Source: Hymenobacter baengnokdamensis (GTDB taxonomy: Bacteria; Bacteroidota; Bacteroidia; Cytophagales; Hymenobacteraceae). Taken from it: a stretch of DNA of 64,000 nt. The stretch covers positions 3,782,001 to 3,846,000 of the forward strand of contig NZ_CP044285.1 in assembly GCF_008728635.1 (NCBI RefSeq), written 5' to 3'. The stretch's first letter is position 1; every line of letters begins with the position of its first letter. The position numbers and the translations under genes are program-made. The notes under the pieces are model-generated. The model was not told the DNA's origin and did no database searches. It saw only the letters and a list, made by a program, of their open reading frames with translations. Shown in pieces: positions 47,753 through 56,466 of the stretch.

Positions 47753-49957
47753 CTACTCGCCCGGATGGTACTGCCGCTCGACGTGCTTGGCCACGTCTTC
47801 GGGGTAAAACCACACGTCCTTAAACTTCCCTTCGCAGTACAGCGGGGCCTGGTCGGTGAAGTGCTTATCGGCGGGGCGACTGGCCTGGCCGCCGGTTACC
47901 ACCGAGCGGGCCACCACGCGGGGGCCAAACTCGACCACCGCCACGAAGCTGTTGCCGACGTTGCCGTAGCGCTTTTTGGTGCCGGGGTAAGTATGCGCCC
48001 CGAAAGCCGCCAGCGAGCCCCAGGCCGACGAAGTGAAGGCCACCGGCCGGCTGGGCTGCTGGTCGTCGAAGGTTTCGTTAATCCTGCCGGTCAGGCGCTG
48101 GTAGCGGTTTACTTCGCCCCAGGCTACTTTCCAGCTGCCAAAATCGCGGGTGAGCTGGGCCTGGGTTTCGGCCAGGGCGGTAAGCTTTTCCTCGGGTGAG
48201 GTGTGGGCGATGACGAAGGCGGTAAAGGCCAGGTAGCTGGGGCTCTGGCCGGCGGGCAGGCGGGTGCGCGCCAGCCGCTGGAGCCGCTCGGCCCAGTAGA
48301 TGGCCAGCGTTTGGGCGGTGGAGGTGGCGCTGTAGTTCAGGTTCCAGCGGCGCAGCAGGTCGATGGCCTCCCCTACTCCTTCGGGTGCCGTGCCGCCGGG
48401 CGCGTCGATGGTCAGCTGGTAGTCATTAAACAAGGCCGGCAGCAGCTCCTCAAACCCCGCCAGGTGCGGGTCGTCGGCCGCCGCGATGAGCGTATCAAGC
48501 GTGAAGGCTTGCTTGCGGCTCAGCACCCGCACCGCGTTAATGCCCCGGTAGTTTTCGGCATCGGGCGCCATGTAGGGCGGATAGTTCAGCTTATCGGGGC
48601 TGCTGCCGGGGCCGGAGACGGTGTAGGGCGTCGAGTTGCAGTTCTGGATAAAGCCGCTGGCGGGGTTGCGCACCTGCACCAGCTCCTCCACCTTGTGCAG
48701 GCCTTGCCACTCGGTGGCTTTGGTGCTGCCGTCGACGGGTTGGTTCCAGTCGTAGCCGGCCGGGCGGCGGGGCATAAAGTTGCCGTGCCAGTAGGCAATG
48801 GTGCCGGTATTGTCGGCAAAAACGGTGTTGTTGGAGGCGTTGCCGTTCAGGCGCATCACCTCCCGAAAGCTGGCGTAGTCGTGGGCCTTGGTGCGCAGGT
48901 AGCTCTGCTCCAGGGCTTCGAGCGGGGTATCCATCATTTTTACGGTCACCCACTTATCGCCCTGCTGGCCCACTACCGGGCCGTGCGGCGTGCGGTAGGT
49001 AGTGAAGTGCCGGCGCTGCCGCCGGCCGTCCTTTACATAGTATAAAGACAATGTATCGGTGGGCATCGGCACCTGCTTGCCCTCGTACTGATAAAAATAC
49101 TTGCCGCCTTGCTGGCTCACCGTTTCGAGGTATTCGTCCATCGAGTCGGCTTGGCTGGAGGTGTGCATCCAGCCGCATTTCTCATTGAAGCCCTGGTAAA
49201 CAAAGAACTGTCCCCAGGTCACGGCCCCGTAGGCGTTGAGGCCCGCGGCGCTGGTCAGTTGCACTTCGGAGCGAAAATAAAAAGACGTGTGGGGGTTGAT
49301 AAGCAGCAGCGGGTGGCCGCTGGCGCTTTTGGCCGGCCCGATGGCGAAGCCGTTGGAGCCCACCGGCTCGCGGTCGGCTTGCAGGGGGTCGGGCAGGGGG
49401 CGCTGCCACGACGTGCCTTTGGGCTGGCTGTAAAACGCCTTGAGCCGCTCTACAGGCACCACGCTCACGTTGCCGCCAATGCTGCCCTCGCTGAAGAGCA
49501 GCGGCATCCAGGGCTGGAAGCGGTGCAGCAGCCGGGGCTGCACGGTGGGGTGCGTGGCCAGGTAGTAGTTGGTACCGTCGGCGAAGGCGTGCAGCAGGTC
49601 CTTCATCCAGCGCGGGCTGCGTTGGTAGATACCCACGGCCCGCGCCGAATCGAGAAACAGGCGCTGACGCAGGTCTTCGTAGAGGGCAGCCTCACCCTGC
49701 ACTTCGGCCTGCCGGCCCAGCGCCGTGATGTAGTTGTCCTCGACCCGCGCAAAATCGTCTTCGCACTGGCTGTAGAGCAGGCCGAATACGGCATCCGCAT
49801 CGGTCTTGCCCGTGATGTGGGGCACGCCCCAGGTATCGCGCACGATGCTGACGCGCTGGGCCTGCTGCTTCCAGCGGGCTATTTCGGCGGGGGTAAATGT
49901 CTGGGCGCTGGCCTGGCCGGCTGCCAGCAGCAAGAGTAAAGTATAGATTTTTTGCAT
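47753..49957 (-). CDS. Penicillin-acylase-family (N-terminal nucleophile) amidase
   Basis: 734 residues from the ATG at 49955-49957; signal MQKIYTLLLLLAAGQASAQ. Proform order: alpha chain (VSIVRDTWGVPHITGKTDAD, YSQCEDDFARVEDNYI), spacer, then the autocatalytic site GSNGFAIGPAKSASGHPLLL whose Ser becomes the N-terminal nucleophile of the beta chain, followed by NPHTSFYFRSEVQLTSAAGL. Periplasmic amidase cleaving acyl-amides; acyl-homoserine lactones, beta-lactam side chains or peptidoglycan-derived amides are possible. No regulator is adjacent. Confidence 0.92.
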   Translation of the reverse strand: MQKIYTLLLLLAAGQASAQTFTPAEIARWKQQAQRVSIVRDTWGVPHITGKTDADAVFGLLYSQCEDDFARVEDNYITALGRQAEVQGEAALYEDLRQRLFLDSARAVGIYQRSPRWMKDLLHAFADGTNYYLATHPTVQPRLLHRFQPWMPLLFSEGSIGGNVSVVPVERLKAFYSQPKGTSWQRPLPDPLQADREPVGSNGFAIGPAKSASGHPLLLINPHTSFYFRSEVQLTSAAGLNAYGAVTWGQFFVYQGFNEKCGWMHTSSQADSMDEYLETVSQQGGKYFYQYEGKQVPMPTDTLSLYYVKDGRRQRRHFTTYRTPHGPVVGQQGDKWVTVKMMDTPLEALEQSYLRTKAHDYASFREVMRLNGNASNNTVFADNTGTIAYWHGNFMPRRPAGYDWNQPVDGSTKATEWQGLHKVEELVQVRNPASGFIQNCNSTPYTVSGPGSSPDKLNYPPYMAPDAENYRGINAVRVLSRKQAFTLDTLIAAADDPHLAGFEELLPALFNDYQLTIDAPGGTAPEGVGEAIDLLRRWNLNYSATSTAQTLAIYWAERLQRLARTRLPAGQSPSYLAFTAFVIAHTSPEEKLTALAETQAQLTRDFGSWKVAWGEVNRYQRLTGRINETFDDQQPSRPVAFTSSAWGSLAAFGAHTYPGTKKRYGNVGNSFVAVVEFGPRVVARSVVTGGQASRPADKHFTDQAPLYCEGKFKDVWFYPEDVAKHVERQYHPGE

Positions 49958-50122
49958 GAGAATTGGGTCGTTTACCCCGATTTCGCCCAAGGGACAACCC
50001 AGCCGCAAGTTAGGTTGCCCCGACACGTAACGCCTACCTGGTGCAGTTTCCAAATCCGAGTACCCCCAGTCAAGCTGGACACGAACTTGGAATCTGCTCT
50101 ATGTCAGGTATTGCACCTCTGC

Positions 50123-51199
50123 TTACACTACCCGCATAATGACGCAGAGCGAGCCCACCGAAATCACCAGCCACAGCAGCAGGCCCAGCACGTAGGGCCG
50201 CGCTCCTACCGAGCGCACTACCCTGGCCGACAGCCCCGCGCCGATAAAGAACAGCGTGAGCGTGAGGCCGATTTTGGCCAGGCCTACCAGCACCGGCCCC
50301 AGCGGCCGCACGGCCGGCACGAAGGTATTGAGCAGCATAGCCCCGATAAAGCCAAAGATGAAATATGGAATCTTCACCTTTACTTCCTGCTGCTTAAACA
50401 GCAGGGAAGTGCCGATAGACACGGGGATAATCCAGAGGGCACGGGCCAGCTTGACGGTGGTGGCTACTTGCAGCGCCTGGTCGCCGTATACTTTGGCGGC
50501 ACCTACCACCGACGATGTATCATGAATGGCAATGGCGCACCACAGGCCAAACTGGTTTTGGGTCAGGGCCAGGGCGTGGCCGATGGGTGGAAAGGCAAAC
50601 AAGGCAATGGCATTGAGCACGAATATGGTACCCAGCGCAACCGACATCTCTTCATCTTTGGCCCGCAGCACCGGGCCGACGGCCGCGATGGCCGAGCCCC
50701 CGCAGATGGCAGTGCCGCACGAGATAAGGTGCACCACGCGCCGCCCCAGCCCCAGCCATTTGCCAATAAAGTAGCCCAGGGTGAGCGTGCCGAAGATGGA
50801 AACCACTGTGAACAGCAGCCCCTCGCGGCCGGCCTGCACTGCCGCCTGGGCGTTCATGCCAAAACCCAGGCCGATAACTGAAAATTGCAGCAGATTCTTG
50901 GTCAGCGACTTGGTAAAGGCCGGGAACGGATTACCGAGCGTCTGAGCCAGCCCTAACCCCAGCGCCAGCGCAACGGGCGGCGAGGCCCAGGGCGTGAGGC
51001 AAAGTACCAGCAGCACCCCAAATGCCACCTGCCGCAGGGTGATGGTGCGCCCCAGCAGGCGGTGCGGCGCGTGGAAATAGTGCCGAAATCCGGCCGGCTC
51101 ACCCGGCTCAGGCAGCGGGGTGGAGGCCGGTTTATCGGTCGAAGTACCCGGCCGGGGCAGGTCGGCCGGGTGGGTGGGTGGGGAAAGCAGCAGCGGCAT
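50123..51199 (-). CDS. YeiH/YadS-like ten-helix transporter (UPF0324 family)
   Basis: 358 residues. The N-terminal about 45 residues are hydrophilic and Pro-rich, then about ten membrane helices in the paired pattern of this family, with conserved LISCGTAICGGSAIAAVGPV and LWCAIAIHDTSSVVGAAKVY. Homologues are proposed to transport sulfonates or sulfate-related anions, mostly inferred. It lies downstream of the LysR gene, whose product probably regulates it; two dyads sit between them. Confidence 0.93.
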   Translation of the reverse strand: MPLLLSPPTHPADLPRPGTSTDKPASTPLPEPGEPAGFRHYFHAPHRLLGRTITLRQVAFGVLLVLCLTPWASPPVALALGLGLAQTLGNPFPAFTKSLTKNLLQFSVIGLGFGMNAQAAVQAGREGLLFTVVSIFGTLTLGYFIGKWLGLGRRVVHLISCGTAICGGSAIAAVGPVLRAKDEEMSVALGTIFVLNAIALFAFPPIGHALALTQNQFGLWCAIAIHDTSSVVGAAKVYGDQALQVATTVKLARALWIIPVSIGTSLLFKQQEVKVKIPYFIFGFIGAMLLNTFVPAVRPLGPVLVGLAKIGLTLTLFFIGAGLSARVVRSVGARPYVLGLLLWLVISVGSLCVIMRVV

Positions 51200-51261
51200 G
51201 GGGCAGAGAATAACTACCCCACAAAGGTACCAGACTGTCTATCAATACGTTTATCCAAAAA

Positions 51262-51297
51262 GGTTATCTAGTATAACCTGTTGTTATACAATAACAG
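51262..51297. promoter_or_regulatory. Two overlapping operator-like dyads in the LysR-YeiH intergenic region
   Basis: GGTTAT-CTA-GTATAACC (51262-51278) and CTGTT-GTTATACAAT-AACAG (51278-51297) are adjacent inverted repeats sharing the TTATAC/GTATAA core. They lie 60-100 bases before the YeiH start and are the likely binding sites of the neighbouring LysR protein. Confidence 0.55.
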
Positions 51298-51390
51298 TCG
51301 TTGGCGGCTTCTCGCTGCTCGTTTACTGCAACGGCTTTGGTCCGGGCCCTCAGTCGCACACCGAAAAGCAGCCAACCCGAAGGGAAAAGC

Positions 51391-52290
51391 TCAGCATTGA
51401 CTGTGGGCAAAGCTTAGAAAGCGCTGCGCGGCCCGTGAAAGGGGCTCCCCCTGCACCCACACGGCCTCAAACTGCCGGGGTAAGCGCAGGCCTGCGATGG
51501 GCACAATCTCCAGCTGGCCGGCCGCCAGCTCGCGGGTAAGCGCCCGCCGCGATACGAAGCCCAGGGCGTCGGGGGCGGCTTCCAGGTAGCCTTTGATGGC
51601 CTCCGTACTATTCAGGTAACACGCTACCTTCAGGCTGCTGAGCCTGACTTTCAGCTCGCGCAGGGCAAATTCCAGCACTTCGAGGGTACCCGAGCCGCGC
51701 TCGCGCAGGATGAGCGGGTGCGCCAGCGCTTCGGCCAGCGGCAGGGGCACGGCGGGCGACCCAGCCGGCGTGGCCCGGCGCACGGCTACCAGCTCATCGG
51801 GCAGCAGCAGCTCGTAGTGCAGGTCGCGCGAGCGCGAGCGGCCTTCCACGAAGCCCAGGTCGAGGTCGCCGCGCAGCAGGCCGTCGGCAATCTGCTCGGA
51901 GTTGGCATTGTGCAGGGTCAGCAGCACCTGCGGGTAGCGCTGCTGAAAAGCCGGCAGCCAGCCGGGCAGCACGTACTGGCTGAGCGTGGTGCTGGAGCCC
52001 AGGCGCAGCCGGCCCGCGGCGGCGCCGGGGTCGCGCAGGGCATCCAGCTGCTCTTCGAGCTGCCGCTGGGCGGCGGCAGCGCTTTCGGCGTGGGCCAGCA
52101 GCAGGCGGCCGGCCTCGGTGAGCGCTACCCGGTTGCCGAGGCGCTCGAGCAGGCGCTGGCGGTACTGCGCTTCCAGCTCGCGGATGTGCCGCGTCACGGC
52201 CGGCTGGCTGATAAACAGCTCCTGCCCGGCCTTGGTAAAGCTCAGGTGCCGGGCCACGGCGGCAAACACGCGCAAGCGAAAATCGGACAT
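51391..52290 (-). CDS. LysR-type transcriptional regulator
   Basis: 299 residues. The N-terminal wHTH has the family signature: FRLRVFAAVARHLSFTKAGQ, ELFISQPAVTRHIRELEAQY, then the linker helix LAHAESAAAAQRQLEEQLDA. The substrate-binding domain begins RLRLGSSTTLSQYVLPGWLP with FQQRYPQVLLTLHNANSEQI. It lies upstream of the YeiH transporter on the same strand, unlike the divergent yeiE-yeiH layout of E. coli, and probably controls it in response to an anionic effector. Confidence 0.92.
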   Translation of the reverse strand: MSDFRLRVFAAVARHLSFTKAGQELFISQPAVTRHIRELEAQYRQRLLERLGNRVALTEAGRLLLAHAESAAAAQRQLEEQLDALRDPGAAAGRLRLGSSTTLSQYVLPGWLPAFQQRYPQVLLTLHNANSEQIADGLLRGDLDLGFVEGRSRSRDLHYELLLPDELVAVRRATPAGSPAVPLPLAEALAHPLILRERGSGTLEVLEFALRELKVRLSSLKVACYLNSTEAIKGYLEAAPDALGFVSRRALTRELAAGQLEIVPIAGLRLPRQFEAVWVQGEPLSRAAQRFLSFAHSQC

Positions 52291-52417
52291 GGGCCAAAGT
52301 ACGGCAGCCGGCTGCTTTTGCGTGCAGTAGCTTGCCCGCCCAATACCTTTTGTGGGCAGCGCGCCGTAAGAGGCCTGTTACCTTTATAAAGCTGCTCCCA
52401 AGAAGCGGCTATTGCTT

Positions 52418-52960
52418 ATGACCCTGAACAAGACTTTCCTGGTGCTGGCGGCAATGGCCGCCCTGGCCTCGTGCCGCGAAGCCAATACCAGTGTACAAAG
52501 CCGGCCCACCACTACCGGCGGCAGCGAGGCCAGGGCCCTACGCTTCGACACGACTTTTATTAAAGCTACCGGAGCGCGCACCTACCCGCATACCTACACC
52601 GGCAGCATGCTGGTGGGCCAGACTAAAAAAATAGCCGTTCCGGTACAAATAAACTGGACTACGGTGCAGGAAAGCGGCTGTGCGCAGGTAGCCGCAGTGC
52701 AGGTGTATCAGCTCAATGCCGACGACCGCCGCACCCACCTCATGGCCAAAGCCATGCGCGATGCCGTGTGCCGGCCTGGCCAGCTGCCGGCGGGGAACTC
52801 CTCCCCTGCCACCAGCAGCGCCCCCTACACCGGAGCCGCTTATCTTAAGCTGACCTGCGAGGCCCGCGAGATTCACCGCACCACGTCTATTACCTTCACC
52901 ATCAATGGCCTGGGCTACCACGACACGCTGGATGGCGATGCAGCCGCCCCGGCGCAGTAG
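52418..52960 (+). CDS. Putative lipoprotein of unknown function
   Basis: 180 residues from the ATG at 52418-52420 (an upstream TTG is less likely). Lipobox at MTLNKTFLVLAAMAALASC. The mature part has a beta-rich pattern (TYTGSMLVGQTKKIAVPVQI, LKLTCEAREIHRTTSITFTI) without a catalytic motif; two Cys near residues 90 and 118 might pair. No recognisable family. A strong terminator follows. Confidence 0.75.
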   Translation: MTLNKTFLVLAAMAALASCREANTSVQSRPTTTGGSEARALRFDTTFIKATGARTYPHTYTGSMLVGQTKKIAVPVQINWTTVQESGCAQVAAVQVYQLNADDRRTHLMAKAMRDAVCRPGQLPAGNSSPATSSAPYTGAAYLKLTCEAREIHRTTSITFTINGLGYHDTLDGDAAAPAQ

Positions 52961-52980
52961 TCCCTTCTCACCAGTACATC

Positions 52981-53015
52981 AAAAAGCCCCGGCCAGTAAG
53001 CGGCCGGGGCTTTTT
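52981..53015 (+). terminator. Rho-independent terminator
   Basis: AAAAAGCCCCGGCC / GGCCGGGGCTTTTT, a 14-bp perfect stem with loop AGTAAGC, ending in T. It can serve the lipoprotein gene and, reading in the other direction, the small minus-strand gene that ends at 53036. Confidence 0.88.
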
Positions 53016-53035
53016 GATTACTGGTGCGGAAGCTA

Positions 53036-53302
53036 TTAATTGAGGTAAATGCGGTGCGTGAGCTCGAAGCGGTGCGGCGCGAAGGCATTGTAGTAGGGCG
53101 CTGGCCCATCGAAGGTGAGCACGTGCACCAGCGGAATGCCTTCGAGGCGGCTGTCGACGACGCGCACGGGGTACACTTCGCCTACCGTAGGCCAGTCGCC
53201 ACCGTGGTTGGCGGGCCGGTTATCGGCGTCAATGCAGCGGGCATAATCCAGGTAAGGGGCGGCCGTAGTGGCTTCGGCCAGGGTGTAGCTAGCAACTTCC
53301 AT
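53036..53302 (-). CDS. Small unknown protein with leaderless start
   Basis: 88 residues (MEVASYTLAEATTAAPYLDY). Contains GGDWPTVGEVYPVRVVD and PLVHVLTFDGPAPYYNAFAP, a compact beta-type pattern; I do not recognise a family. The -7 box TATCTTTG (53307-53314 on the minus strand) ends four bases before the ATG at 53302, implying translation from the transcript's first codon. Confidence 0.68.
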   Translation of the reverse strand: MEVASYTLAEATTAAPYLDYARCIDADNRPANHGGDWPTVGEVYPVRVVDSRLEGIPLVHVLTFDGPAPYYNAFAPHRFELTHRIYLN

Positions 53303-53602
53303 AAGGCAAAGATATTGAGAAACAAATAACTACGCTGCCGGCCACCGAATGTTGGCGGGGGCCGCGAATAGTGAGCTTAACACCGCCGTCGGGCCGGAAG
53401 TTTGCGCCGCGCTCATTTTTACCAAATGGCCGTCGGCTTCCCGCGCGTGGCGATAGTGGGGCAAGGTAAGCAACGCTCACCAAACCGGGCCGACTTTAGC
53501 GGTGTGCTTACCTTCCGGCATTTGCCGGGCACTGCCGCACATGCCCGGCGGCGCCGCCGGAGCGGGCACGCCGCAATACATAGTAAATAATTAATATTCA
53601 GA
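53303..53602. other. Intergenic region
   Basis: 300 bases with no convincing gene. It holds the -7 box of the small minus-strand gene (53307-53314), several GC-rich imperfect inverted repeats around 53515-53575 (CCGGCATTTGCCGG and GCCCGGCGGCGCCGCCGG), and an AT-rich stretch just before the pectinesterase ATG at 53603. No clear -7/-33 pair for the pectinesterase was seen. Confidence 0.5.
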
Positions 53603-54679
53603 ATGCGTTTCCATCTTCTTTTACTAATGCTTACCTGGCTGGTAGCCAGGGCCAGCTGGGCGCAGGCTACCAGCAAAGCCCAGGTAGTAGTGGCGCAAAA
53701 TGGCTCGGGCGATTTTCAAACCATTCAGGCGGCTATCAACAGCCTGGCGACGGCGGGCGGGCCTTTGCCGGTGGTGTTTGTTAAAAATGGCATTTACCAC
53801 GAAAAAGTAACCGTTGACGGCATGCCCGGCCTGGTGCTGCGCGGCCAAAGTGAGCGGGGCGTGGTCATCACTATTTCGCAGTCGAATGCCGGCTTTCGCT
53901 GCGACCCGGCCAATGCCACCCGTTGGGACGTGGCCACCCTGAACCTGCGCAACAGCCCCGACGTGACCCTGGAAAAGCTGACCGTCGTCAACAGCTACGG
54001 GGCCGACCATCCGCAGGGTGAAACCATTGCCTGCCCCGGCGCTCCCAACGGCCAGAAAACGGTGGCCAGCGCCGACCACCAGATGGCGCTCTACACGGCC
54101 GCCAACACCACGCGCTTACGCGTGCAGCACTGCACCTTTCGCACCCTGGGCAACGACACTGTCAGCCCCTGGGACAAGGAAACGGGCATGTATTACTTCA
54201 AGGACTGCACCCTCGAAGGTTCGGTGGATTTTTATTGCCCGCGCGGCTGGGCCTACGCCGAGAACTGCCGCTTTATCTGCCACAACCTCAATGCCGCCAT
54301 CTGGCACGATGGCTCGGCGAACTGGGAGGCCAAAACGGTGCTCAAAAACTGCACTTTCAGCGGCGATGCGGGCTTTAAGCTGGGCCGCTACCACCACGAG
54401 GCGCAGTTTTACCTGCTCAACTGCCGCTTTGCCCGCACAATGGCCGATGCCGACATTTATCCGGCCCCCTCGGGCGACTCGGCCCCGCGCTGGGGCCGGC
54501 GCGTGTATTACTACAATTGCCACCGCCAGGGCGGCGACTACAGCTGGCTGCGTAATAACCTGGATACGGCCGACCAGGCCCCCACTCCGGAGCAGATTAC
54601 CGCCAACTGGACTTTCGGCGGGCACTGGAACGTGGACCCTAACGCGCCGCCGTTGCCCGCACCGCCACCTTCCAAGTAA
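53603..54679 (+). CDS. Secreted pectinesterase-family protein (CE8-like)
   Basis: 358 residues with signal peptide MRFHLLLLMLTWLVARASWA. The right-handed beta-helix starts QVVVAQNGSGDFQTIQAAIN and continues VFVKNGIYHEKVTVDGMPGL; catalytic region SVDFYCPRGWAYAENCRF contains the nucleophile-side Asp in a GSVDF context, while HLNAAIWHDGSA... and GRYHHEAQFYLLNCRF continue the helix. Demethylesterification of pectin is the family reaction; the changed sequence after VDF means activity is likely but not certain. It fits with the two six-hairpin glycosidases as part of plant-polysaccharide use. Confidence 0.85.
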   Translation: MRFHLLLLMLTWLVARASWAQATSKAQVVVAQNGSGDFQTIQAAINSLATAGGPLPVVFVKNGIYHEKVTVDGMPGLVLRGQSERGVVITISQSNAGFRCDPANATRWDVATLNLRNSPDVTLEKLTVVNSYGADHPQGETIACPGAPNGQKTVASADHQMALYTAANTTRLRVQHCTFRTLGNDTVSPWDKETGMYYFKDCTLEGSVDFYCPRGWAYAENCRFICHNLNAAIWHDGSANWEAKTVLKNCTFSGDAGFKLGRYHHEAQFYLLNCRFARTMADADIYPAPSGDSAPRWGRRVYYYNCHRQGGDYSWLRNNLDTADQAPTPEQITANWTFGGHWNVDPNAPPLPAPPPSK

Positions 54680-54726
54680 GCAGGAGCCCGGCTAAGAGGA
54701 ATGCAAAAAATATATTTTTTACTATG

Positions 54727-55443
54727 TTACCTTCCCAGCCACCACAGCACCCCGGCAGCCAGCGCCCCAATGGCCGTATTGAGAAAATTGACGGCGTTAT
54801 TACCCAGATACTGGCGGCGCTCGAGGGTAGCCCCCAGCAGCGAGTCGCTGAGGTTGCCGACGGTGCCGGCCAGCGGCAGCCACCACAGGGCGGGCCCCCA
54901 GCCAACGCCCAGGCAGTAGGCCACGGCCAGTACCGCACTACCGGCCAGCCCCAGCAGCGTGCCTTCCAGGCTAATAACTCCATCGAGGCCGCGCTTATCG
55001 GGCCTGAAGGTGAGGATATTATAGAAGCGGTGGCCATACACGTTGCCCAGCTCCGACGCCAGCGTATCGGCGGTGGCGGCGGCAAAGCTGCCGGCCAGCA
55101 GCAGGCCGCCCAGCGGGGCCAGCGCCGGATACTGCCAGCTTAGCAGCCCCAGCAGTCCGGCCACGCCGGCATTGGCTAGCACCTGGCCCGCCGTGCGGCG
55201 GCCTTTATTGGCCTCGGCCAGGCCCAGGCGGCGCTTGTCGGCCACTTTCCAGGCCGAAGCGGCCGTACCAAGCCCGAAAAACAGCCCCAGCAGCGCCAGG
55301 CCGGTAAAGCCCGTTCCCAGGTAAATAAGCAGGCCCACCCCACCGCCAACTAAACTCGCCACTACCGTCAGCTTACGGGCGCGCACACTATATACCATTC
55401 CCAGGCTCACTAATAAGAGCACAAAACCGAGGCGAATTATCAT
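54727..55443 (-). CDS. DUF92-family membrane protein
   Basis: 238 residues from the ATG at 55441-55443 (MIIRLGFVLLLVSLGMVYSV); a TTG 105 bases further upstream opens the frame but precedes the promoter box at 55503-55510. Six or more TM helices; the DUF92 signatures NKGRRTAGQVLANAGVAGLL and ATADTLASELG are clear, as is the final GALAAGVLWW. Plant relatives (VTE6) are phytyl-phosphate kinases, so a prenyl/lipid phosphate kinase role is plausible but not certain here. Confidence 0.86.
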   Translation of the reverse strand: MIIRLGFVLLLVSLGMVYSVRARKLTVVASLVGGGVGLLIYLGTGFTGLALLGLFFGLGTAASAWKVADKRRLGLAEANKGRRTAGQVLANAGVAGLLGLLSWQYPALAPLGGLLLAGSFAAATADTLASELGNVYGHRFYNILTFRPDKRGLDGVISLEGTLLGLAGSAVLAVAYCLGVGWGPALWWLPLAGTVGNLSDSLLGATLERRQYLGNNAVNFLNTAIGALAAGVLWWLGR

Positions 55444-55502
55444 TAGCAGCGAAACAGCAGGCGAAAAATTACCAGCAGTTAACGTAAACCTTAAAAGGCC
55501 AG

Positions 55503-55510
55503 CAAAGATA
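55503..55510 (-). promoter_or_regulatory. Probable -7 box for the DUF92 gene
   Basis: TATCTTTG on the minus strand, about 60 bases before the ATG at 55443. No good -33 partner was seen. Confidence 0.4.
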
Positions 55511-55548
55511 TTTGCAAGGGCAACTACCTGCTTTACGAGGCCACCCAA

Positions 55549-56064
55549 GTGCTACAGCAATTGGACTCGCCGCTAGTTTTAAGGGTTAATTATGTTTCAG
55601 GAAAACGCTATTTTTTAGTAGTGAGTCGGCAAGCAGAAAAATACTTTCAAAAATTTCAGAGGCAGCTTCTATTAATAAATAGACTAGCAGCTATTTTCAC
55701 GTAACAAAAATGTTTTTACTTGGTAGCCGATGCCTAGCAGGCAATCATAAAGCGCCCGAAAATATCTGTAGGCTTCTCTTCTTAAGCGCGCAGAAACAAG
55801 CGCTTGCCGGCTCCAGGGCAGTGAACAATAAGCATATTTATTGGTTCGCTAAAAACTACAGCGCTGGACTTAGGAAAACATATTTTTAATTTTCAGCTCC
55901 TGACTTTCTGCTAAAATCACCTACAGCAGTACGGTTTGCAAAGGCAAAATTCAAGTCCGCTTGCTTTCTACTGGCTGCATCGGCGCTTGTAATTGCTGCC
56001 ATAGCATTATCATTTTTACATTTGTTGCGTAACCCTCCTATTCACCTTATTTTTCTTTTAGCAC
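55549..56064. other. Long AT-richer noncoding region
   Basis: About 516 bases with no convincing gene. The only longer open frame (55710, 59 codons) shows no coding character. The DNA is clearly less GC-rich than its neighbours. A -7 box TACATTTG (56017-56024) near the right end serves the AT-hook gene. The remaining 460 bases have no assigned role; a small RNA or decayed gene would fit. Confidence 0.55.
56017..56024 (+). promoter_or_regulatory. -7 box of the AT-hook protein gene
   Basis: TACATTTG with TTG at 55993-55995 (21-base spacing), 40 bases before the ATG at 56065; leader about 30-35 bases. Confidence 0.55.
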
Positions 56065-56337
56065 ATGGCGCTGAATTTTGATGAATTCCAGAAAGTAGTA
56101 GAAACTGCCCAGCAAGCCGAGGCAGTAAAAGTTGACCTGAAGCGCGTGCTTAAAAAGGTAACTTCGGCCCTCGACGGACTGCAAGCCGCGCTGGGCGAAA
56201 TGGAAACGGTAATGGCCGACGACTATATGCCGGCCGGCCGCAAGCCCCGCAAACCCCGCGCCGCCAAAACCGAAACGGACGGCACCCCGTCGGGAGCGCC
56301 GCGCAAGCCGGGCCGCCCCAAAAAATCGGCGGCCTAA
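56065..56337 (+). CDS. Small basic protein with coiled-coil and AT-hook
   Basis: 90 residues. A helical N-terminal half (FDEFQKVVETAQQAEAVKVD, VTSALDGLQAALGEMETVMA) with heptad-type spacing, then a basic tail with AT-hook-like KPGRPKK and KPRKPRAAK repeats, both minor-groove-binding patterns. It is probably a small nucleoid or DNA-architectural protein; no family name. A GC-rich hairpin terminator follows the stop. Confidence 0.75.
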   Translation: MALNFDEFQKVVETAQQAEAVKVDLKRVLKKVTSALDGLQAALGEMETVMADDYMPAGRKPRKPRAAKTETDGTPSGAPRKPGRPKKSAA

Positions 56338-56355
56338 GCTGGCGCTACCACCCAG

Positions 56356-56395
56356 GCCGGGGCCTGCCTTTACACGAAGGCGGGCCCCGGCTTTT
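56356..56395 (+). terminator. Hairpin terminator
   Basis: GCCGGGGCCTGCCTT pairs with AAGGCGGGCCCCGGC (one mismatch), loop TACACG, followed by TTTT, 18 bases after the AT-hook gene stop. Confidence 0.75.
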
Positions 56396-56466
56396 CGTTA
56401 AAAAGCACCTATACTGCGCCAGCGGCCGTATTTTCACGGGCTGAACTATAGCAGCAATCCGGTATA

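Noticed and set aside
55710..55890. 59-codon ORF in the noncoding region
   Set aside because: No start context, no promoter, and no hydrophobic or domain pattern.
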